Source of the DNA: Zygnema cylindricum
Taxonomy: Eukaryota > Streptophyta > Zygnematophyceae > Zygnematales > Zygnemataceae
Reading direction: 5' to 3'
DNA length: 64,000 bases
NCBI GenBank assembly: GCA_037447655.1
Contig: JBBHKE010002810.1
Location: forward strand, 28,217 to 92,216
How positions within the stretch are numbered: position 1 is the first letter of the stretch; each line of letters begins with the position of its first letter. Position numbers and translations under genes: made by a program. Positions 35,101 to 45,209 of the stretch are shown here, in pieces. The notes under the pieces are model-generated. The model saw only the letters and a list, made by a program, of their open reading frames with translations, had not been told where the DNA came from and searched no databases.

Positions 35101-36484
35101 CCTACTTTGTATACAATCAGTTACATAACCTTCTCCAAATTGATTTCCTTCTCTATCTTGGAAAACTATTCTTCCATTTTCAAACGAGGTTACCCTACCA
35201 CCATTCCTTTGTATCTGAGGAACACTAACAAGGTTTACAACTCCATCAAGAAAATACAAAGTATTGTTCAGATTCACTTTCTTTACAACAACTTTACCAT
35301 TCATATTCTTAACTGGTAAATCTAATCTGTTCCCACTGTAAATATCGGAACAACATGTCCACTAGCAACCGTAATAGTCTTAGGAATTGTAAGCTTTCTC
35401 AAATATGTAAACAAACTGAAATCACCACAAACATGATGAGTTGCACCTGAATCAACTATCCAATCTTTATAACTTTGACTCCCACATGCAAAATTTACAG
35501 AATTGACAGCAACATTTTCATCTTCTTTCATCATCATAGAAAAGTTGAGAGACTTATCGCCTTGATCGTCATTAAAATCTGAATAGTGGGTTTGATGTCC
35601 TCTTCCACGAGATTGTCCAAATGTTCCAACACCTCGTCCTCGTTGTCTATATCTACCTCAGACGTGTTAGTGAGGTTTACATTACTATTTCCAAATCCTC
35701 TACCATCTTTCTCTTTACTCTTTTCTACACCTTTTAGAAGGTTAATAGCAAAATCAAAAGTGGGTTTCTCTGTAGATCTTATGACTTCAACTGTGACATC
35801 AAACTTAGATGGTAATACATTTAGAGACACAAATACTTTTTCATCTTCAAAAGAAAACTTTCCTCCGCTATTCAACTGCTCTATCAATACATTAAATCTT
35901 TTTAAAGCATCATCAATTGACTCATTACTTTTCATCCTAAACTGAATAAAGCCATGATATATATAATTAGACTTAGTTGCGAATCCTTTCTCATACAAAT
36001 TTTGTAGATGAGTCCAACAAGCATGAGCTGTATTATGAGTTAACATATGCTCATGAACCGAACTACTACTACTCTGATGTAAAGCAATCATAGCTGCCAT
36101 ATCTTTAGTATCCCACTTTTTCTTTCTTTTTGCATCTAATGGTCTCTTCTCTTCTCCTATAAGTATTTTCCACAATTTCTTTGGAGTAAAGGTTCCCTGA
36201 ATATATTTCTTCCATACACGATAGTTATTTCCATTAAGCATGATAGTCTTAGAAGACACCTTATAATCCGACTCTTCATCTGAACTTGACTCATCATCAT
36301 CATCATAAAAAGGTACTTCTATTTTGCCCTTTTTGACTTTCTTCTTAGAACTCTCATAATCTGAATTGCCACCAAAGATAAAAGTTTTACCGAAAAATTG
36401 TCCTTCTTTTTTTGCCTTTAGAAATTCGTAGAGTTCCTCCATAGTCGCTGGATCAAACCAAATTGTGGGACTCTCCTTTGCCAT
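32167..36484 (-). pseudogene. RT-C gag-pol polyprotein, disrupted
   Basis: Gag begins MAKESPTIWFD at 36484 and runs to 35534, with a UBN2-type gag core (MKSNESIDDALKRFNVLIEQ). Near 35660 the frame shifts into an RGRGVGTFGQSRGRG stretch. No CCHC zinc knuckle is visible between gag and protease, unlike RT-B. The protease is DWIVDSGATHHVC (near 35450). The integrase, 35304-34336, is almost complete (HHRLCHTF, CNGCSKGKQ, RSDNGGE, AERKNRTLQEM). The hinge and RT are fragmented; YVDD reads YVDE near 33100. RNase H ends at 32167 with ADMLTKAAIHDVF then RPKLGLF, like RT-B. Confidence 0.92.
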
Positions 36485-36618
36485 TGATAGGTTTTCCTAT
36501 TCTCTAACTCCAAAACTGACTTCGGTGCCTTTTTTTTTTGCAGAGTATTCCTCCACCATCACTTATAAACTCTCAATTCTTAATCAATTTTTAACTCAAA
36601 TCTAAGTGGAATAAACAC

Positions 36619-36633
36619 TGCTCCGATACGAAT
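36619..36633 (-). other. RT-C primer binding site
   Basis: The minus strand reads ATTCGTATCGGAGCA immediately after the 5' LTR. This matches the RT-B site except for one base (C for G in TTGGTATC). Confidence 0.75.
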
Positions 36634-37322
36634 TGATAGGAATAAGAGTCAAATCGGAATGCATTCATAATCACTCAAATGTCTCAATGCGGAAGCGAAA
36701 TTGAAATTTAATCAAACATAATAACACATTGAAAACTCATAATCCAATATAGAGTCAAATTGAATACTCAATAAAATAAACTCATATTAACTCAATCTTT
36801 TACTCAAACATTAAACTAACATTCTTCCTTAATTAACTCTTAATTTTTTTCCTAATATTATTTTACTCAATTTTCTTTCTAATTTGATTCTACCACACTC
36901 ACACGATGGCTTTTTAACTTAGCCACGAAAATAATCTAGAACACTAAACTGTAGAAGTGTCTAAATGTACTTAGACGCAAATATGGTACAACGCAAAGTG
37001 AAACTACATAAAACAAAACTGACAAAGTCTTATACGACTAACTTAACTTACGCGAAACGAAACTACTAGACGTACGTCGCGCGAAACGAAACTTCTCGAC
37101 GTACGGTACTATAACTTAAACGAAACAAAACAAAACAAAACGTGTACACGTGAAACGTACACGCACGAAATACTAAATCAAACGAAAAAAAATCCGCAAA
37201 TTGACGCACGGAGTTCTAAATCAAACTAAATCAAAAATAACCGGCGCGCGACCAAATCTAAACCACACTAACTACGAACCAACATTACGTAAACGTAGAT
37301 TCTGACATTGTAAATCCTAACA
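36634..37322 (-). repeat. RT-C 5' LTR (689 bp)
   Basis: On the minus strand it starts TGTTAGGATTTACAATGTC and ends CTTATTCCTATCA. Confidence 0.95.
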
Positions 37323-37327
37323 GAAAT

Positions 37328-38639
37328 TGGTGTCAACGAGTGACCAGCAATTCGTACATCAATTCTTGAATGTCGCAAAACCATTTGGTCTCTCCACCTC
37401 CATATTCGGATTCCTATAAAGAATCAAAAATCTTGAGTGAATCTCACCTCTATAACTTATTACGAGGAAAGTCAAGCCTAACTATGGAAAAGTCCAACGA
37501 AAAAACAAAACAGTCCGAAAAATAAATTGGACATATTACAAATAAAATCAGAGAAGGCATATCAGAAATGAAGATAGAGAAAGCAGTTGCAAATCTTCAA
37601 AGCTGATGTCAACACCAATATAGAAAGGGGCAGACTTAGTTCAAAATTGAGAGTATGAAGGAACTCCTCATCGACAAAAGCTTGGACACTCACCGATATT
37701 TTAATATCAAAGTCCGCGATCGTAAAAAGAGCACACAAAACATGTGTAGCCAAAAGGCTACAGTGCCCAAATATGCGAATGCACCCAAAGAATTACTACA
37801 ATCAAGCGAATGCACCCAAAGAATTACTACAATCAAGGCAGTAACGTTTATTTGCAAAACGGAAGCCAACAAAGAGGTCAAAAATAGAATCAAGCCAAAA
37901 GGGTAACACATGGGAGCACATGGAGAAGCAAAGAGCGAACAAAGGGAAACAAATTGCAATCACCACATGGAAAAAGCAAAACATCCACAAATGTGACAAA
38001 AGTATGAAGTCCAAATGCTCAAAATTGCATTGATAGAAGTGTGAGCATCAAGAATGACGTCACATACATCATCCGAAGCACCGAGAGTAAAGAAGTCAAA
38101 TCCTTACAAAAGATAGAAATGCTGACAAAATGCTTCATAAATTGAGCACCGCCTTCACCAAATAGAAGCTCCAACGCTACATCCCTCGCCATCACGCATC
38201 CCACCGGTGGAAAAGACCCTAGAGTTGAAGGGGACGAAGGCCTTGCAAAATCATAGAGAAAAGTGTTAGAAATCAGTGAAACTGAAACCAACACACCAAA
38301 ACTCAAATTAAAGGCTGCGACACAAAAATTTAGATCTAAAAAGCCATAGAAAAGGGAAAATCTGAATCATAACTAAATGATGACACCTTAAAAACTAATG
38401 AGCAAAACATGATAGAGAAAGGTGCAATTAGGAATTCATCATCAACGAAATTGAGCGAGGAGTAGCCGAGAAACGAGCAGAACGCCAAAACCCTCATATT
38501 CCCAACGGATATCTTTACCAAATAAAACATCACTGGTCTTCCTATCAACGGAATATATCTTGTCATGTATCGCCCTCTAAGTATATCTTTCACTCTCCTT
38601 TTGAGTGTATCTCTCCCACTTCTTCTCCATCGCCCTTTC
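37328..38639. other. No recognisable gene
   Basis: Sequence between RT-C and RT-E. Short frames only, with no family motif seen on either strand. Confidence 0.5.
37775..37836. repeat. 31-bp tandem duplication
   Basis: GCGAATGCACCCAAAGAATT plus 11 bases occurs twice in direct succession, starting at 37775 and 37806. Confidence 0.9.
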
Positions 38640-39094
38640 TGTTAAGATTCATAAAAGAAGACCATATGATCGTTCAATTACAAGACAAGAAGCTAAAGAA
38701 AACTCTATATTTAAGAAAACAAGCTTAGTTACTGAAAAGAGAAGAAAAATGATTAATTACACAACAACATAAGCACTCAGTGCCAAGATAACAGTAAAGA
38801 GAAATTAGAGAGAATCATTCAGTTAATTGATTTATTTCAATGTCGAGCAGAAGTATATTTTATATGTGTCGATAATGTAGGTACTACGCTACTTATGTTT
38901 CACGTAAAGAAATAAAATCCTAACTTGTGAACAACGTAATCGAATCAGCGGTCACAATTCACTACATGAAATACACTCAAAATTTGCAACATCTTCACTT
39001 GACGTGCAATAAACCTAAACGACTAAGTTTCACCAAAACTTGACGTCTACGCAAATTATGTTTGACGTCTACTCAACCGTACATGTACCTAAGC
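38640..39094 (-). repeat. RT-E 3' LTR
   Basis: Aligns with 55060-55507 with many substitutions. The inner end reads CCTAAGC where the other copy has CCTAACA. Confidence 0.85.
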
Positions 39095-39119
39095 GTTTTA
39101 ATATTTATGTTGCATATTT

Positions 39120-42100
39120 CTGTTAATTCATGGAGATTGTATAAACATCCTTTTTGATTTGTATACCAAGAAAGTAACTTAACTCACCAAAGTCAGTCGT
39201 CTCAAATTTGTTGTTCAAGAACCATTTAACCTTTTCAATCTTGGCTGACAGATAACTAAACACACTCATGTCATCGACTTAAACTAAGACAATCACTATG
39301 TTTTTGCCTTCCCTAACAGTGTAAACTTCTCTGTCCGTGTGACATCTCTCAAAGTCCTCTTTTCTCATTTCGGTGTCAAGTTTGATGTTCCAACACCTAC
39401 GACTTTGGTTTTGACCGTATATGGATTTATGTAGTTTACACACCATATGTTCATTTCTTGGTTCTTCCATGCCTTGTGGTTGTTCCATGTAGACTTTTTC
39501 CTCCAAATCCCCATTTAGGAATAAAATTTTGATATTTAGTTGATGCATTTGCATACCCTCTGCTGCCCCTAAAGCTATTAAATTTATGAGACTATCAAAC
39601 TTCACTACTGGTGAGAAAGTGTCATTGTCATCAACCCCCTTTTTTTGGGAATACCCTTTAGCTGCCAACCTCGTTATATATCTTTCCACTGACCCATCTG
39701 ACCTCCTTTTTATCTTAAAGACCCATTTACACCCCACAATATTTTTCTCTTTTGGGCGTACTACTAAGTTCCAATATTTGTTTATAATCAATGATTTATA
39801 TTCTAATTCTATTGCCTCTTTCCATTTTTGAGAATAAGAACTCTCGAAAGCTTCATGAAAGGTTTTCGGTTGGCCCTTGACACTATAAAACAATAAGCTA
39901 AACCCACATCTCCAATTTCTTCAATGAGTCGTTTTGGTTTCGCACGTATCCGATTAGAAACTCTTTGGGGAGATACCATCAATCTCATTTGTTGAATCGG
40001 ATTCGAAGAGGTTGTAATTTGCAAAGGTTGTAGTGTTGGTAAGTTTTCCACTGGTAAAGGTTGGAAGATTGATGGGTTGGAAGATTGATGTTCCACTAGG
40101 GACAACAAAAGTCTGTACTAGAATAGAAATTAGCGTGCATGACAAAGACTCCACTTCATGTTCTTAACTTCGAGTACCTGATGTATGTGGAGATCTGCTT
40201 TCTAATTATTCCTCATTGTGAAAGTGTGGGGATCCACTTTCTAATTATTCCTCATTGTGAAAGGTAACAATAACAGTCTTTGGTTCTTCACACCAAGGGT
40301 CAAAATTATCTGTCACATTTGAACTACTTTCCTTCCCTTCATCCACAATCACATTTCTTCTGACATGAACTTTCTATGTAACTGGGTCATAAGTTTTGTA
40401 AGCTTTTATTTTTATGTCATAACCTACAAAGACACCAGTCCAACTCTTCTTGTCAAAATTCATTTTATTTTGTGTTGGGATGTGAACAAAGGTTTTGCTT
40501 CCAAAAACTTTAAAATGTTTAACATTTGGTTTTAATCCTGACCAAGCTTCTTCAATTGTAATATCTTTCAAAGAAGTTCTTAGAGAACGATTTTTCAGAG
40601 CTTAGAGAATGATTTTTCAGATAAACTGCAGTAAGGATAGCTTCAACCCATAAGTTTTAATTCAGTTTTGCCCTATGTACTAAACAACGTGTAATTTCAA
40701 CCAAAGTACAGTTAAGTCTTTTTAATACTCCATTTTCCTGCGGACTATAAGCTATAGTAAATTCATGCTAAATCCCCCAAGTTTTGCAGTTCTCCATAAA
40801 ATCATTAGAGGTATATTTTCCCCTATTATCCAACCTTAAAATCTGGATCCGCTCTCTTGCCTGATTTTCTACCATGGTGTTAAACTCTTTGAACTTCTCA
40901 AAGGCTTCACTCTTGGATTTCAAAATATAAACCTATACTTTTTTGGTGCACTCATCTATAAACGTGATGAAAAATCCTGAACCTTCATGACTTATGGTAT
41001 GAGGACCGCTCAAGTCAAAATGAATAATCTCCAACTTCCTTCTATTTTTCGGTTCGTCATCTTATAAAAAGGAAGCCTTTTTTTCTTACCTTGAGCACAT
41101 CGTTCAAACACCTTAAGGTTGTCTTTGGCGTTGACGTCCTGAAGTCCTCTGACCATCTTATTTTTCATGAGTCGTTTAAGATTTTGCTCTCCCAAATGAC
41201 CAAATCATTGATGCCATAATTCCAAAGTCTATGTTTTTTTGCTGAAATTCATTTTTGCATCTTTATCATCAAAACGTAGAGCAAAAATATTCCCTTCCAG
41301 ATATCTAAGAACGATGAGATTTCCCTCACTTATGATTTGACAAAGCTCATTTTTCTTTTTCTCAATTTCGGATTTTAGTCCACTCTTCACAACATGCATA
41401 TTACTGAAAAGGTTATGTTTTAAACGTGGAAAGTATAAAAAATTTTGAAGATGCCCTTCATGGCTACCAGTGTCACAGTATAACCGTAACTTCACCTCAC
41501 CCATTAAATTGGTCTCTACAATCTTATTATCTGCCAATACAATTCGTCGAGGAGTGTGTAATGATATGAGAGAAGAAAAGATGGACTTGTCATTACACAT
41601 ATGATGAGACGCTCCAGAGTCTATAATCCATTTTCTTTTTTCTGAGCATTTAACTGTGTGAGAAAAATTTTAGTCTCATCTTGAATGTACATGGCAAACA
41701 ATTGTTTGTTTTGTTTGTTTTTGTCTTTGCTACGACAAATTGAAGACTTATGGCCTAGTTTTACACAACTGTAACAAACAATCTTTTTTTTGAAGTTTTC
41801 GGTCTTTTTCTTTTGAATCTACAAGCAAAAGTGTGATGATTGGTTTTGCCACATATAGCAAATGCAATAACTCACTCAATCCGTTTTTTTTGGCGGTTTG
41901 CCTTTGTCATAAAAAGATAAGTATGACTCTTTGACAAACTACCTCAAAGTCAACAGTACGTTGGCTTTTTCAAGCCGTGATCATCATGGCATACTCTAAT
42001 GACAATGACCTAAACAGTGTGAGGATCAAATCATCATCATTCAGTTTGTGCCGACTGAGGCTAACTATAACTTAAGCTCTTTGAGTCTATTGATATGGAT

Positions 42101-42220
42101 TTCCATAGTATCTCCACTCTCCATACTAAAGTCCAGCAATTTGTTCTTTAATTTAACTCAACTATGTGTAAACGTTGACTGTCTTCCACTACTAGAAAAA
42201 TTAATGTCGGTGCCTCTTTA
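39120..42220 (-). pseudogene. RT-E gag C-terminus to RT, heavily decayed
   Basis: From right to left: a gag core (LLDFSMESGDTMEIHINRLK near 42100), a zinc knuckle (CYSCVKLGHKSSIC near 41750), protease (KWIIDSGASHHMC near 41620), integrase parts (CAQGKKKRLPFYK near 41085; VFGSKTFVHIP near 40500) and RT (KWVFKIKRRSDGS, KSIYGQNQSRRCW). At the RT active site the Tyr of YVDD is replaced by a TAA stop (stop-VDDM near 39270). Translation ends by about 39120, so RNase H is absent. Confidence 0.85.
40197..40275. repeat. About 40-bp imperfect tandem duplication
   Basis: CTTTCTAATTATTCCTCATT plus GTGAAAG occurs twice with a spacing of about 40 bases. Confidence 0.7.
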
Positions 42221-43180
42221 TTTTTTTCTATGACTACTAACACAGGTAGAGCTGCAACAATAGTTGTAGAAGTAGACATGTTTATTAGCAAAAGCTAACT
42301 GAAATTCTACAAACACCAACTTTCCCAACACTATAAAAACACACACACAAGTCAAATTGATATAAAATATAGTATACAAACACACCGCCATACACATTGT
42401 CAATTCACAAAATTCCATTACAATCAGTTCAGTAAACAATAAGATATGGAGACTGCAAGTTTCCCAAAAACTACCTTTTAATTTTCCACATTCCCAAAAC
42501 TGGATACCAAAATATTCTTAAGTCCTAAACTCTATACAATGAGTGAATATTTACTGCTCATTGACCTATCATGTGTTTATACTTCGAATAGTGGTATTGT
42601 ACTCTAGTATGAGAGAGTACCCAACCGTACTTCCAAAACCTATTTGCAACTAGCCTAAAGTTGAATAATAAACACTGTTTACTAATGCACTACACTAAAA
42701 AAAATTGTTACTTCAAATATTCACAATTTGGCGCGGTACACATAATGTTGTTGCTTAGTCAACAATAGTCAAATAAGTCCACCCGGCTGTGGTTAATCTT
42801 GTACAATAATCTAGAGTGCTTACGAAGCACCTCGCCACACATAGTCCCCATTTGAATCGTGACTGTCCGTATGGTTGAAATCAGCGCCTAGCACTTGTGC
42901 TACAATTGATTTCCCGGATGTCTAATTCGCTATCTGTCTGTCTAAGTTGTGGAAAACACTCGTTCAATGAGCGACATATGTTCGGAGCCATTCTGCAATG
43001 CCTTCAATATATTCAAATGGTGACGTGTGTCTATGTGACAGTACCATACACTCTAAAGTCATTGTTTCATTGTCACACTATTTTAGGTTAGTATTAAACA
43101 AAGCTGACCCAAAAATATTCAAAGTTATAAACCTCTCCTCACACCTCTATCTACGAAGGATAAAGCTTTAAAACAAAACA
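42221..43180 (-). repeat. RT-F 3' LTR (about 960 bp)
   Basis: Begins on the minus strand with TGTTTTGTTTTAAAGC, directly after the purine tract. It contains, near its end, the same gag start codon (42279) and first codons as the 5' LTR. Confidence 0.85.
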
Positions 43181-43203
43181 CTCCCCTAAAGCCTTAGACG
43201 CAT

Positions 43204-43305
43204 TTATTTACTCAGTCGAATAGCATTTCTACAAAACTCTAATTTAGGTGCAGGCATAGCTTTCTTTAGCATATCTGCAATTAGTTGTGAACCATATTTT
43301 CAACC
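43204..43305 (-). pseudogene. RT-F pol C-terminal tail, separated by RT-D
   Basis: In one frame it reads QLIADMLKKAMPAPKLEFC then RNAIRLSK and a stop at 43204-43206. This is the usual copia RNase H tail (ADMLTK type). The frame joins that at 49757 once RT-D and one CAACC are ignored, although a TGA lies at the junction. Confidence 0.8.
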
Positions 43306-44356
43306 TGAAACTCTGAGACCTCCATAAGTCCTCAGAGTGGACAGCTTCCAAGAAGCCTCTAGGATAATCCTGACCCCTTTGTGTTTAAGCAAAAATAACT
43401 GCCACCCTGGCAGACAAAAACTCTGACCACCTTCACCCCTGTGAAGAGAAGACTCCCCTGAGTCGATAGCAAAAAGAATCGCTGAATTTGCTCCCCTGAA
43501 CAGTAAGTTATGGAGGGTCAAAGTTGACCTTTTGTACAGAAGCTCTCTAGGAGAGAGGGTCCTATCTCCTAATTTTTCTAAGTCCTATCTCTCTCACAGA
43601 CTCTATCTACTGATGTACGGAACCAATCAGAATTGAGTTTCGTACGCAAAAGTACAGCTGCCGGTGTACTTTAGGTACGGACATTGTACGACAAGCCCTA
43701 AATGTCGACACATGTCATATCCGGATTCGATGCCATAATCTCCGGGGATTCCACGATCCAATGTAATTTCGCCACGCGTCATCCGATGTGGCGATGGCGG
43801 CAAACCGCCGAAAAAACTTCCTCCGCGATCTCGGCGCTAATTGCGGCCGTCCGATTAGAATCTAATTTAATCGTAGCCGTAATAAATACATGTGCGGTAT
43901 TTGTTTCATTTACGAAACAAATGCGCGGTATTGATTTATAGTCCGTACCGTAATCCGTACTTTATATATTACCAGATCTATGTATCCCGTAATCTATTAT
44001 AGTTAAATGAATAATCATACGTATCTATATTTAAATAACTATCAAACTATATACTACGTATCATGACTCCTAGACTTAAACGGCTAAGGCTACCGGCTAA
44101 TCCCTGTCTGCCGGCCGGTAGGTACAAGGATCAATTCCTGCCGCCGGCACATACCTTTTAAATAAATAAACCCGATCTAATATAAATTTCCCGTAAACCT
44201 CAGGATAGCCTAGGTAGCCATGGCTCTAGCTTCCTCTCCAATTTCTCAGTGACTGCGACAAGTTTGAGAGTTGGAGAGAGAAGTTAGAGGTAGACTGCCT
44301 CGGCTTCTTTCTTTCTATTCAGACCTAGAAAATACTTAAAACCATTAATTTCTACA
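43306..44356 (-). repeat. RT-D 3' LTR (1051 bp)
   Basis: On the minus strand it runs TGTAGAAATTAATGG to CTCAGAGTTTCA. A TATATAAAG box (minus strand, near 43962) is the likely core promoter. Confidence 0.97.
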
Positions 44357-44373
44357 CTCCCCTTATTTTCTAG

Positions 44374-45209
44374 TCAATCTTTAATTTCAGACCACACTTC
44401 TCCCTGCAGAAAATTAGCTAAGGGGAAGGCACAGGTTTGGTCATCATATCTGCTACCATCTCACTATCTCGTCGGTACTCTAAACTGATTATTTTATTTT
44501 CTACTTTCTCTCTAACAAAGCTGAGTCTAATGACCATGTGTTTAGCTTTAAAATGATGTTTAGGATTGGCAGAAATAGCGATTGCTGCTTGATTATCACA
44601 AAATATTTTTTGCACACCACTCTTAAGATGACCAAGTTCACCAAGTAAAGACTTGACCCACATCAATTCTTTTACAGCAGAGCAAGAGGCCATATACTCA
44701 GCCTCCATGGATGACTGAGCAATGACCTTTTGCTGTTTGCTACTCCAACAGCAAGCCCCATCACCCACATATAATACATATCCAGAATTGCATCTCCTCA
44801 TCGGAGCATCACCATAACTAGCATCACTCCAAGTAGTGATGTCAGTATTCTCCCCACTCAAATGCAACCATAGATCCCTAGTTCCTATCAAGTATCTAAG
44901 AACTCTCTTAGCTGCCTCCCAATCCTTTTTAGTGGGAGCATTTAGACTTCTACTCAGCACTCCTACAGCTGCAGCTAAATCCGGCCGGGTACAATTCATA
45001 AAATAGATTAGACTTCCCACTACTTGCCTGTAAGGGATAGTCTGCATGAACTTCTGTTCTTCAAGAGATAATTCCTCGTCTAAGACTATGACTCCTCCTT
45101 CCTCACTCCCCTCACTTCCCTTCTTCAACTCCATTGGAGTTGTACAACTATTAGCTTTATCCATTTGAAATTTTTCAAGCATGTTCCCTATTGCTTCCTT
45201 TTGAGTCAA
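44374..45209 (-). CDS. RT-D pol C-terminal part: end of RT and RNase H
   Basis: Open from 45209 to 44418, in a different frame from the main pol ORF. It shows the RNase H-like copia tail: TRPDLAAAVGVLSRSLNAPT, then TWSDASYGDAP (first acidic residue), QSSMEAEYMASC (Glu), IFCDNQAAI (Asp) and ADMMTKPVP. The join to the upstream pol frame lies in an A run near 45225-45235. Another frame change near 44425 would add PLANFLQGEVWSEIKD and a stop at 44374-44376, which fits the family better than the stop at 44418. Confidence 0.85.

Larger units (their letters stand above)
31435..37322 (-). mobile_element. RT-C: Ty1/copia LTR retrotransposon with TSD GAAAT
   Basis: The LTRs are at 31435-32123 (3') and 36634-37322 (5'), each 689 bp. 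The target duplication GAAAT lies at 31430-31434 and 37323-37327. The purine tract AGAGGGGGATTG precedes the 3' LTR on the minus strand, and a primer site borders the 5' LTR. Gag-pol is broken by several frameshifts. Its left terminal dinucleotide is TA instead of TG. Confidence 0.95.
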
